Shown here one piece after another: positions 23,101-33,583 of a DNA stretch of 64,000 nucleotides (position 1 is the first letter of the stretch; each line of letters starts with the position of its first letter). Source of the stretch: Adineta vaga. Taxonomy: Eukaryota; Rotifera. The DNA lies in assembly GCA_021613535.1 (NCBI GenBank), contig CP075495.1, forward strand, positions 10,788,001 to 10,852,000. Reading direction: 5' to 3'. The notes under the pieces are model-generated. The model made no database searches. It saw nothing but the letters and a program-made list of their open reading frames with translations, and was not told the origin of the DNA. A program made the translations under genes and the position numbers.

Positions 23101-25781
23101 AATGGCAAAGATAAACGATAATATTGAGAGTAGAATAGAAATAATTCGAATTGTACTTGAGTAAAAAAAGATAAACTAGAATGTTATTCGATGCAAAAAA
23201 TCGACATTATCATGGATCATTGTCACATTTATTCAATAATAGTAATACTAACTGTTCTTCAAGTAATGGAAGTCTATATGATAATCTTGCATTATTATCA
23301 ACAACAATAAATGGAGATCTTCCGTGAGTACAATATATAGAAAATATAAATAAACTAATCAAAGAACCTATTGATCTAATTATTTCGACTATAATTTATA
23401 TCATATGAAGATAAGTATCTGAATAGAAGAAAACATTCACGTTTTATCTATCGAGATATTGGAATCTGATAAATGTCATTAATGATACAACAGATCATGT
23501 TTCAGATCAATGTTAGGATGTTTTTCTTCGTTCGTTTGTCCGTTCGTCAGTTAGTTAGTTAGTTCGTTAGTCATTCTGAGTATAGATCGCTTATGATTTC
23601 TGCAAGAAAAGACATTTACACTTCTTTTCTCTTTTCAACCTCCTAGTGATAAAAACACATGTTAAGTCGATTACCGAATATCTCTATTCTTTAATTTGTC
23701 TATTTTGTTAATACATATGAGTGTATATAGTTCTCATGTAGCAGACAAAGATTGAATGATTGGTTTGTATCCTCGCGTCGTTGTTTTCCTCTTGTTCTTT
23801 TTCTTTCTTGTCGATTCTTTGTCATCATTAGAACCGATCAGAGATATCAAGTAAACAGATTCTGTTGTTCTTCTAATTCTATCGATTGGATGAATCAATC
23901 ACTCTCATTCTCTCGTTGTTCTTCTCCTTCTCAGTTTTGGTACTGACTCGAATGCTTACTAGTGTTAATCATCGAGTATCGTTCTATTCTATCTGGATCG
24001 TCGTCTTCATTGATTAACGAAACTTTTGTTTTCCCTAATTTCCGCATCAAATAAATCGTTCCATATTCAAATTTACTCAATCATTTTGCGAATATGTTCT
24101 TTTTTCGTCTTGGCAGGAAACAACGAAGAGATGAATTACTTCAAGAACAACAGAGACGTTCTACTGCTCATCAATTCGCACAAGGTAGTATTCAAATGCA
24201 AAGAATGGAACGTTGCAAAAATTGTTGTAAATCATTTACAACATTCATTTTTTCACGTGTTGGTCTTTGTTTACTTGTTGTTGCTTATGCATTTGGTGGT
24301 GGTATAGTATTTCAATCTCTTGAAGCCAATGCAGAAAATGCAAAAACAAACAAAGTTCAACAACATCTTGATATAACGGTGGAAAAATTATTTCTATATA
24401 GTATGAATTCAACAGTTTTATATCCAAGTAAATGGATGGATGAAGCGAAATTAATACTTGAACAATATCAAATAGGTATTGTTCAACAAACCAAACGTGG
24501 TTCTCAAGGTGAACGTATGACTGATGATGCAAAACAATGGACTTTTCCCGAAGCTATTCTTTATGCAATTACAGTTATTACAACAATTGGTATGCGGAGC
24601 AAAAAGAAATTTTTTGTTTTTAAAATCTTATTGAATTCATTCATTTGTTTGCTTCTCTTTTTATTTTAGGCTATGGACATATTACTTGGTATGTATTCAC
24701 AAAGGATTCAGTATAGGTTAATCAATTGAGTAAGAAGTATAGTTATTATCCTTGACTTGAGTAGATTTCCAGATTGAATTGATTAGTTCATAGACAATAA
24801 CAATAATAACTTAATGTCCATCTATTGATGACAGAATTATGTTTGTAATTGACATTAAGATGAGTTATATAAACATAAAACTGATTCTTTTGACATACAG
24901 CTGTTGAAAATGAACTTGACAAAGATATCTTGATTAGTTTGAATGACAGATGATGAATGATAAGTTCTCTTTTTTTTTCAATGAAAAAAAAACGAGAGGA
25001 AAAATTCAATTCTAGTAGGAAAAAAACGCATCACATATCATATTCTTTTCTAGTCAAACACCCTATGGGAAAATTATGACAATGATCTATGCAATCTTTG
25101 GTATACCTTTGATGCTCTTATGTTTGGCTAATATTGGTTCGACGATGGCGGATGCATTTCGTTTTATTTATTGCAACATATGCTGTTCATACTGTAATAT
25201 GGTAAAGAAACGTCGAAATTTACGTGCATTACAATCTGTCGAATTATCACATAATACAACCTCATCATCTTCAATTGGACCAACAAATAATCCAAATTCT
25301 CTTCAATCACCTTCAAGTCATCTTGAACAACCAGCAGCAACTAATGTTGTAGAATTCGTTGATAATTTAAGTATCGATTATCGTAAAGTTACCATACCGA
25401 TCAGTGTCACACTCTCGTTACTCTCATCCTATTTGATACTTGGCGCTGTACTTTTTAGCGAATGGGAAAATTGGAATTTTTTGGACGGTGCTTATTTTTG
25501 TTTTGTTACACTGGCAACGATCGGTTTAGGTAAAATATAGTTAAATAATCAAAAATTTTAATTTCTTTCTTTCTCTTTTTTTTTCTATAGGTGATCTTGT
25601 TCCAGGTAAATCTATTACATCAACTCAAGTCGAAGGTAAATTGATTATATGCGCTCTCTATGTTTTACTTGGTTTATCATTAATGGCTATGTGTTTTAAT
25701 TTGATGCAAGAAGAAGTTCGAGCCAAATTTCGACGTTTAGGAAATAAACTTGGAATTATTGATGATCCAAATTATTGGTAG
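20135..25781 (+). CDS. Two-pore-domain potassium channel (TWK/K2P family)
   Basis: Background K+ channel subunit; two subunits form one pore in the plasma membrane. The common body is 24117-24589, 24670-24688, 25054-25529, 25591-25781. With first exon 23181-23323 the protein is 433 aa. Topology is four membrane segments and two pore loops: M1 around FSRVGLCLLVVAYAFGGG, P1 filter TTIGYGHIT, M2 around IYAIFGIPLMLLCLANIG, M3 around TLSLLSSYLILGAVL, P2 filter TIGLGDLVPG and M4 around ALYVLLGLSLMAMCFNLM. Introns split both filters after TIG and after TIGLG in phase 1; the first is a hallmark position in K2P genes. The P1 filter end lies on a 19-nt microexon. A long M2-M3 cytoplasmic loop (Ser/Asn/Pro-rich) recalls TRESK/TWK types. 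Several candidate first exons lie upstream and are listed separately. The start coordinate here is the most upstream candidate. Confidence 0.93.
20365..20426 (+). CDS. Candidate alternative first exon of the K2P channel (2)
   Basis: Twenty codons plus two bases (MALIFYNAINNLSHMLQREA plus AG) end at a gtaaaa donor in phase 2, which fits the common exon at 24117. The peptide pattern M-A/S-L-I/L-F/Y-Y followed by N-N/D resembles that of the candidate exon at 21054, as expected for duplicated first exons. Confidence 0.5.
20738..20782. repeat. TATCTA-type hexamer repeat
   Basis: Seven or so imperfect TATCTA/TGTCTA units between two candidate K2P first exons. Confidence 0.75.
21054..21121 (+). CDS. 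Candidate alternative first exon of the K2P channel (3)
   Basis: Twenty-two codons plus two bases (start MSLLYYRVFNDIFDLFRRR) end at a gtaaga donor, phase 2, joining 24117 through an Arg codon. A basic RRR cluster before M1 is typical of channel N-termini. It resembles the exon at 20365 over its first dozen residues. Confidence 0.55.
21372..21391 (+). CDS. Candidate alternative first exon of the K2P channel (4)
   Basis: Six codons plus two bases (MYLREN plus AG) before a gtaaat donor, phase 2. It is too short to judge alone and is listed because phase, AG end and position match the others. Confidence 0.2.
21392..23180 (+). other. Non-coding, K2P upstream introns
   Basis: AT-rich. Contains a CT microsatellite at 22725-22747 and a small perfect inverted repeat at 22630-22649 (9-bp arms, 2-bp centre). 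No gene seen. Confidence 0.5.
22725..22747. repeat. CT microsatellite
   Basis: About eleven CT units in K2P upstream DNA. Confidence 0.85.
23181..23323 (+). CDS. Alternative first exon of the K2P channel (5), longest
   Basis: Forty-seven codons plus two bases from ATG (MLFDAKNRHYHGSLSHLFNN) to a gtgagt donor. Phase 2 fits 24117 and the junction codon becomes Pro. The peptide is Ser/Asn-rich and cytoplasmic in character. It is the nearest spliced first exon to the body and the best supported by length. Confidence 0.65.
23324..24116 (+). other. Intron before the K2P common exon
   Basis: Contains a GTTA/GTTC tetranucleotide patch near 23525-23575. An ATG at 24094 is contiguous and in frame with the common exon (MFFFRLGR then KQRRDELL), so an unspliced start directly upstream of M1 is also possible. 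Confidence 0.45.
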
Positions 25782-25990
25782 TCGATTATAAAAAAAATTT
25801 AGTTCGATATCTTTTCATTAGATATTTTTTTCTCTCGTTTTGTTCAAAAAAATAACAATCACTATTGCTATTTGTTGTGTATTGCTTTATTTGTTGTTAT
25901 TTTATAGATTGAACTATTCTTTTCACATCTTTGTTGTTATTGAATTTTTGCTTTTTATTTCTGTCTCCTCACACTTTCTTCTTTTCATAA

Positions 25991-27320
25991 ATGTTTGAAG
26001 AACAAACGGATCAGTATCTAATTCATTCTGATGTATTCTCATCTAAAGAAGACAAATCCAACAATGATACATTGGTGAAAAGTTCTCTACAATTTCTTAT
26101 ATTATCAAATAATACGAATGAAAATATCAAATTTGATGATGATGGCGATCTTGATATAAATCGTCCAGAACGTCTGGATATTATCTTAGGTATTCATTTC
26201 GTTTATTTCAAGATATCCACAAACATTTACTTTGTATTTGTAAAATGTTAAACAAGATGATATCATTTTATAGAATAGATAAATCAAAACGAGAACGAGG
26301 AGTGTCAGTTGTTATCTTAGACATTGGAATAAAGATTGCTTTGTAATAACCTCGATGTGTCTTCTACTTTTAATTCATTTATCTTTTGTCAATAGTGTAG
26401 AAGAATAGATTTTTGATGAAGTTACGTATCATTTTTTTCTCTACCAATCAAACTTTATCGATACGCATGAGTGCCATCATAAGAACTGTTCATTGAATAG
26501 ACATTTATTTTCTGTATTAATAAAAATTCTTCGTTCTCTATTTCTGTTTAGTTCATCGTAATGAAACAAATATTGCTCAATGTGGATTCAGCTATGGAAT
26601 GGTGCATTACTTCTTTGCGATTTTTTATTAACAAATTCAAGTCGATTTTTAAATCGAATTATTTTTGAATTAGGTGCTGGAATTGGTCTTTGTACAATTG
26701 TTGCGAGTCGATTTGCATCAAGAATAATCTCTACTGGTATGTAAAAACGAATTTTGATTCATTCGTAATTAATATTCTTCATTTACAGATTATGATTCTG
26801 ATTTACTTGAAATTATTCGAGAAAATATGGAACTCAATGATGATATATGTCAAAAAGAAAAGATCGAAATAAAAAAATTTGATTGGAAACAATGTGATTG
26901 TGATAAAGTTGATGATAGAATTGAAATAATCATAGCAGCTGATGGTATGAAGGATTGATTTGTTTTTTTTTCTTTCTTAAGAATATCTTTCCTTTCGATT
27001 CATATGATTTAGTTGTGTACGATGATGATTTGACTGATGCATTATTTGATGTATTTATAAAATTATTTCAAACAAAATCTAATCTTCAATCCATTTATAT
27101 AACTATTGAAAAACGAATTAATTTCTATACGGAAACACTTTCAATTCAATGTCCAGCTTATGAATATTTTCTTGAAAAATTAACTGAATTGAAGAACAAA
27201 TATTCTCTGCTAATATTTGAAGAATTAAATACCGATTTACAATCAATTCAACAATGTACAACAATATATAATCGAACAAAAGAATTAGTAGGATTTTCTT
27301 TCGTTGAATATTTATTTTGA
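25991..27320 (+). pseudogene. METTL22: METTL22-type protein methyltransferase with a one-base frame lesion
   Basis: Class I SAM-dependent methyltransferase of the METTL21/22 group; human METTL22 methylates a lysine of the DNA-repair protein KIN17. Exons 25991-26189, 26552-26736, 26789-26944, 27013-27320. SAM-binding motif I is FELGAGIGLC, the post-I acidic residue lies in STDYDS, and AADVVYDDD is the DxxY-type motif typical of this group. Exon 2 is 185 nt where 186 is needed to keep phase: the frame reading VHRNETNIAQCGF runs into a stop, while LWNGALLLCDFLL and everything after lies one base off. The break lies at about 26585-26592 (sequence gattcagc). Restoring one base would recover a full family-like protein, so this is either a sequencing/assembly indel or a recent mutation. 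It lies 209 bp behind the K2P stop on the same strand. Confidence 0.8.
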
Positions 27321-27388
27321 ATTTGAAATTTATCTGTAATAGGTTCTTTGGCATATTTATCATTTGGAAAGATATTCAATATGAATTA

Positions 27389-27859
27389 TTAAGTATGATT
27401 ATTTATGAGATATGATGATGAACTTTTTAATCGACTTGGTTTTGTTAATTTAAGACGTTGTAATAAAGGATCATCATCATCATCATCATCATCGGATTCT
27501 TCATTTCTATTTGTTGAATATCGTTCTATTGATATCAATGGTGACATTGTCGAATGATCACCATGATCATATACACAATTGGTTGAATCATTTTTCCTAA
27601 TAGAAATATTTCTTCTATCTTCTACTAGAATTAATAATTGATTAATATAATTGATTAAATTTTCTAATTCATCTTGTTTTTGAATAGTTATTGAATGTAA
27701 CATTTGATAACGACGATCATAATGTTCGTATTCATTTCGAAGACGATGATATCGTTGAATTGTTGTTATGAAAAATATGATACTAGTTGAGAATGTAATC
27801 CAAGAAAATTTATTTCTGTATAGAATTTGTTTAACAAGAGAAAATAAATAGGACAACAT
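27389..27859 (-). CDS. Small membrane protein with coiled-coil segment
   Basis: Not recognised. The single-exon frame from the first ATG (27859) gives 156 aa; the frame is open further upstream but has no ATG there. One hydrophobic segment near the N-terminus (FSWITFSTSIIFFITTI) is followed by a helical, heptad-like region (YHRLRNEYEHYDRRYQ, then IQKQDELENLINYINQLL) and an acidic tail with an eight-Asp run encoded by a CAT/ATG-type microsatellite near 27471-27493. This layout suits a single-pass organelle or ER membrane protein. It is convergent with METTL22 (68 bp between stops) and divergent from the glycosidase gene (56 bp between ATGs). Confidence 0.55.
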   Translation of the reverse strand: MLSYLFSLVKQILYRNKFSWITFSTSIIFFITTIQRYHRLRNEYEHYDRRYQMLHSITIQKQDELENLINYINQLLILVEDRRNISIRKNDSTNCVYDHGDHSTMSPLISIERYSTNRNEESDDDDDDDDPLLQRLKLTKPSRLKSSSSYLINNHT

Positions 27860-27896
27860 CCATTTATTTATGTTACGTTTAAGCGAAATAATGCGC

Positions 27897-27915
27897 CTTT
27901 TTTCTTCTTTTTTAG
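27897..27915 (+). promoter_or_regulatory. Splice-acceptor-like site touching the glycosidase ATG
   Basis: A pure pyrimidine tract ending in TTTTTAG abuts the ATG at 27916. No upstream exon is apparent within the 56 bp to the divergent gene, so this looks like a spliced-leader trans-splice acceptor rather than a cis intron end. Confidence 0.4.
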
Positions 27916-30300
27916 ATGAAATTTTCAAAGAATTGGACTTGGCTTTTCTACTGTTTCATAACTTGTATCGATGGAAGAGATTGGCTTATTGATAAAATTA
28001 CTAATGTAACAACATTGACTACTACACCATTAGGTACATTACTTCTCTCGAATACTTTAATTAGTCGAGAATTTCTTCTTGAACCTGATTTTGCAACTAT
28101 TGATTTTCGTGATTTACATACTACCGATTCAAGTCTATTGCGATGCGTTAAACCTGAAGCTGTTATATCATTAGATGCTATTGAATATAATATCGGCGGT
28201 GTCAAACCAAATACTCAATGTGCTTATTTTAATCGAACTGATTTTTGGAAAAATAAACAATTGGATATTAAAGCATTCCATTTTTCAAACTATGAAGTTG
28301 GAATACCGAAAGCTCCATTTGCATATACACCAAAACGATTTGCTCCGAGTGATATACAGTGGCCACCAAAAGGTATTCATTTGAGTGTCTATTTCAAAGC
28401 TCCATATTATGCACCATTATCACATAAATATGTTACTGTGGTTGTTAATTATGAAATGTATGATGGTATACCATTACTCGTTAAATGGCTTGATGTTATT
28501 GATACAAGTGGTCGAGGTGATATTGATCTTTCATTTATTTCTGTAGAAATTCTAGCTGTTAATCAGCCATGGTAAGATATATTTTTTCATATCCATTGAT
28601 TAAACAGATACCACGAATTGCTCTTTAGGTCACCATTTGGTCATTCATGGTTATATGTTGAAGATAATCAAGCACCTGGACATGGTACTAATATTTTATG
28701 GACATATGATACTGAAATAGATACAATTCCAGGATCATTTCCACCATCAGTTAATTGTACATATCAGACTGATCATCGATTAATTGTCCCACTTGTAACA
28801 CAATTATCATCATTTCGTGTACATGAACTTGTGATTGGTTCATCCGATGTTGAACGTGTTGCACTCTCGAAACATCGTCTTTTTCGTTTATTAGCACCAC
28901 ATACACAAGAAAATCCAATCTTTTTCCATATGACTAATGGAAGTTCACCAGCATTTCGAGCAGCTATTGATCAAATGGCTGAAGTTGGTTTTGAAATGTT
29001 AATCTATTCGTTTGGTTCAGGTTTTGATATGGAATCAAATAATGAAAAATACCTTGAACAAATTACGAGTGATATTGCTTATGCAAAAAGTAAAAATATT
29101 GAAGTTGGTGGTTATGATTTGATTGCATTGACACGAGAAGTTCAACCATCATGGATGGCAATCGATCCGAATACGGGTAAACCACGTGATAGTGCATGTT
29201 TTGCATCTGGATGGTATGATTACTTATTAAATCGTACATTATCATTCATGGATCGTACTGGTTTAATTATGGTTGAAACAGATGGTCCATATGGTGGATA
29301 TTCATGTGCATCAACAACTCATACTCATCATCGAAATAATGATGATAGTATCTATCAACAAAATATCTTACAAGGAAATTATTATCGAATACTTCGAGAA
29401 CGTTCAGTTTATATTAATCAACCAGATGGTTATTTCTATGAAGGTGGTTCAAAAACTGGTATGGGATACAATGAAGAACAATATTCATTACCACGATGGA
29501 TGGATATAAGTGTTTCTAGGTAAGAATTTCAGCGGTTTCTATAAAACAAAAATCAGATTTTGAATCTCATTTAACTTTAGACAAGGAATGTTTGATGATA
29601 CATATCAACGAATACCCACAGTAGGTTGGATGTTTGTTCCATTAACTGTTTATCATGGCGGTGGTGCAGCTGCACAATTTGAACCACTTGTTGCACATCA
29701 AATCGAATATCAATGGGCATTAGCACAATATTTAGGTAAGATTGTGAAATTTTCATCATTATAGCTGAAAATTTGTTCGATAATAATCTTAGGTGCGGGT
29801 GTTGCTGCTTGTTATCGAGGATATCGTTTATACGATACTAATGAAACTAAAGCATTAGTAACAAAATGGGTTAATTTTTACAAAAAATATCGACCTATTC
29901 TTATTCGTGATATTATTCATGTAAGATAAAAACTATATTGTTGACTATTTCTTATTGACATTATTAATATGATAGGTTCGTCGAGCTGATATGCAATCCA
30001 TTGATAGTTATATGCATGTTGATCCATATTCTAATGATATTAAAGGTAGATTGGTTTCTTTTTAATTCATATATGAAATATAAAAATATTGAAATAGGCT
30101 TAGCCATGGTATTTAACCCTACATCAGATACAATAGATACAAATTTAGTTGTACCACTCTACTATACAGGTTTAACAGATATAGCACAAGTATCTGAACA
30201 AGAAAAAGCTTGGAAAAATTATACATTAGCTCGCGATTATCATATCGATCTACCTATATCTCTTCCAGCTCTTGGAATAACATGGTTTCTTATTAAATAA
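27916..30300 (+). CDS. Secreted glycoside-hydrolase-like protein
   Basis: Exons 27916-28571, 28629-29519, 29581-29735, 29793-29920, 29976-30045, 30098-30300 give 700 aa. The N-terminus has a signal-peptide-like hydrophobic run (WTWLFYCFITC). Several NxT/NxS sites support secretion. An N-terminal beta-rich region is followed by a TIM-barrel-like core: EVGFEMLIYSFGSGFDME, then KSKNIEVGGYDLIA, then GLIMVETDGPYGGYSC, whose paired acidic residues at a strand end resemble alpha-galactosidase-type (clan GH-D, GH27/36-like) enzymes. The last 90 residues look like a C-terminal beta domain. The substrate is unknown; a role in digesting plant or microbial glycans is plausible. The overall look is closer to bacterial carbohydrate enzymes than to common animal ones. 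PolyA signal at 30457-30462. Confidence 0.75.
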
Positions 30301-31000
30301 AAAGAAACGAATAATTCTAATAATCTGTATTTTTAATTTGAATAGTTACCTTTCTTTTTATTCATCACATATGATAAATCGTGACTTTGTACTGTGATAT
30401 TTATATTTTGATTTTGTAATTTGAAATTCACATTTTCTTTTGTCGTTCATATTTGAAATAAAATTCTTTAGTATTCTACTTCTTCGAATGACTAAAACTT
30501 TCCCTCTCTTATGTTATATATCAAGAACTAAATCAGCGTATGTTTTTTCTTAAACAATCATTAACACTAATCAATGAAGTAGAAGCGATGCATCATGCAT
30601 TCATAATTGAGATATTATATATATATATATATATTTATCTGTTTGTTTTATTTAACTTATAGTTTGCACATTAATACATAAACATTCAATGATAAAGGAC
30701 AAAAAAAAATAATAATATTAATACACATCAAAAAAAGAAAAAAAGGGGGAGAACAGAAAACTGGTGACAACAAACGATGTCATATGAATAGTCATGGCGA
30801 TTTTGAACTTCAACAAAAAATATAAATAGAAGAACGTGATTTGACATTAATTCACATTTATCAAAAGTAAAAACATAGTGAATAACTAACGTAGATCATT
30901 TCAAAATTCAAGCACTCGTTCATGGATTGACCTGTTATCTTTAACTGATTTTGTTTTTAATTTGAGTTATATATACAATTAAATGCTAATACTTCATAAT
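30301..31000. other. Convergent intergenic region
   Basis: 3' ends of the glycosidase (+) and the first Neuralized gene (-). A TA microsatellite lies at 30616-30634. No gene seen. Confidence 0.6.
30616..30634. repeat. TA microsatellite
   Basis: TA run in the convergent spacer after the glycosidase gene. Confidence 0.85.
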
Positions 31001-32606
31001 TTAGGCCAAATAAACTCTATTAATAGAAATGATTGTTGCTCGACATATGGGACCTAGAAAAAGAAAATATCGGATCACATTTTCAATGTCAATCTTGGAA
31101 ATAATATTTTCTCAACTTACATTGTCTTGTTCCACGTTGATGTAATTCATCTGCACATGAATAACATAAACAAATATGTCCACATGGAATAAGTACTGTA
31201 TCTCGGATTCGATCAAGACATACTGTACAATCATGACTTAATTTGGATTCAATTTCATTTTTAATATTACTACTCTGACTATCATTAATATTCTTATCTG
31301 TTAAAGATAAGTCTTGATTTTTTATGGATAAATTATTTGTCTGATATAGAGCTTGACATTTTTGAAGAGTTTTTAAATAACCCATTGAACGTACGGCAAC
31401 AATATCACCTTTGAAAACAAGAAATGGATAATAGATTAATGTTGGATCAACATGAATGAAATCTTTTAATTTTGAACCATTATGTGAATATTCAATAATA
31501 CCATTCTGATTATATGTAAATAAAAATTCATCATTACGATCGATAGTTGTTTTATTACTTAATTTGAAATCTTGTATAATCCAAAATTCTGAACGATGAT
31601 TGATTTGTTCGACATCTAATGGAATATTTCTTGTACGTAATAAATCTTTAATCATACAGTTTGTTAAACCGAATTGTAGATGTGATGATAAGGAATTCGA
31701 TGCTGATGCAGTTGTTGGTCGTAGACGAGTTTGATTCGAAGAAACAATACTTAGTATTTGTATGACTAAACCAGTATTTTCTGTTAATGGTTCGGAAAAA
31801 AAGACAAGACCTTCCGTATTTTTTGTATTATCAAATAAAACGATCGATTGATTTGGTTGTGTATTTGATTGTGAGGGAAAATATGTAACTGATGAATTAT
31901 GTACAGTTAGAAATGTCACTGGTAAAAGATCATTACGCATCTCTTTGAAATATGTTGTAGTGACTGCTGTATTGATATTTTGTAGTTGATCATTAAGTGG
32001 AACTGAACGCTGTTGAGGATCAGCAACTAGTTCAATACTTATACAATTTCCATAGATATCCAATAGACCCCATAGAGGTTCTTGCACGAATATTCCTTTA
32101 GAAAAAAAAGTAAAATTTTTTAATAAGAATCGATTTGAAAAGTATACTAACCTGTCAATAGAGAAATCTCACCAGTTGGTGTATTTAGAAATAATTCACC
32201 GTTTTCATCGACATAAAAATATGTTAATTTATTTGTAACATCAAAACAATTTTCCGGTACACATTTAGCCCAATAACCTTTGAAAACCAAAAGAAAGCTT
32301 TAAGAATCTTTTACGTTAAAGATATATACCAGGTCGACAAGTTAAATCTGGACACGCATGACGTGGCAATGATGTTGATGTTCGATGTGTATTTGGATCG
32401 CATGTTGTAACACCAAGACGAAGAAAACCTGTCCATTGAACACTTTTATTTAGCAGACGTACATAGATTTTTTCACGTATTTGGATTGTTCTATTACTGA
32501 AACAGATGCCTTTACAGAAACTATCTACACGCTTTGCTATTGTATTGCTTCGTGATAATTTTATATGTTCACCATGAACTAGATGAAATTGAATGGGTGA
32601 AATCAT
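31001..32606 (-). CDS. NEURL1: Neuralized-like E3 ubiquitin ligase (intact RING)
   Basis: Exons (minus) 32330-32606, 32152-32277, 31121-32095, 31001-31053; 476 aa. Neuralized proteins ubiquitinate Notch ligands such as Delta to drive their endocytosis. The first NHR domain begins at residue ~4 (FHLVHGEHIKLSRSNTIAKR ... GFLRLGVTTCDP ... EPLWGLLDIYGNCISIEL). A second, more diverged NHR-like region follows. The C-terminal C3HC4 RING is complete: CTVCLDRIRDTVLIPCGH, CLCYSC, then CPICRATI, the last part on the final 53-nt exon. Human NEURL1 ends the same way. Start is the ATG at 32606, directly before the NHR domain, as in the family. Confidence 0.92.
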
Positions 32607-33583
32607 TTTGCATTAAATTGATAGAAATAATAATGCGTAGTGAAAAATTTATGAAGGAATAAGAAGTAATAAGAAAAAAAACAACAAGTTACTGAATTGT
32701 CGTAAGAGCAACTAATGATCATGTTTACTGTCTTCTAAGGAAAGAAAAAGAGCTATTATTGATCGAAAGTTCACAATAGATGGCGTAAGACCACAATATG
32801 TGTTGATAGAATCAATTATAGATAACAGATTCAATTGTGATAATCCACTTCTTGTATAATATACATGAATAGATTAGATTTGTGTAAAATATGTGTCATG
32901 TTTGCATTTCATATGATTAAAATAGGATACTCTAGGAGAACGATTGAAACTTGATCATCATTACAGAAATCATCATATAAGACTTTTGCTCTTATCAAAA
33001 CAATAATGCATGAGTATTTCTGTGATCTAGGATTTTAACAAAGAATCGAATAGAATTCTTATTTGCAAAGTTTAAAATATCCTTACCTTGCCAAATACAT
33101 TTACTTTGCTTGACAGTCCCATTATGAATGACTATACAAATCCAAACTATAGTATAGTTCAGTTTAGTTTATCATTTTTCAAAACTTTCATATAAAATCT
33201 TTTTCAATCGATAAATTAGACTTCCTTTGCAATTATACGAAGTAATATTTATCGTTTATAGTATAAAACAAAAAACAAATGGATTGTACTGCACTCAGTG
33301 AGGTCGTACGTTGACATGAATATATAAAATCGATCAATTTGTTAACATTCCACGAAGATTTTTGTCAAACTCTATTCTACTTGCAAAAAAAAGAATTTAT
33401 TTATTTTTCTATTCATGAAGTTAATTCGAACATTTCTGACTGGACAATTCAAATGACCCATTGTAAAAAATAGTTTTGTTTATTTGTACCAAAATATTGC
33501 ACGTCTCTATTGACATAGTAAACTGTTGACATCTTGGAAGAAATCAATCGATATAGTTAGTCTTCACTTTGACATCTAGATTG
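32607..33583. promoter_or_regulatory. Shared upstream region of two divergent Neuralized genes
   Basis: 977 bp between the two start codons of divergently transcribed paralogues, AT-rich, no open frame of note. It must carry both promoters. A splice-acceptor-like ctag ends at 33579, four bases before the + strand ATG. Confidence 0.5.
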
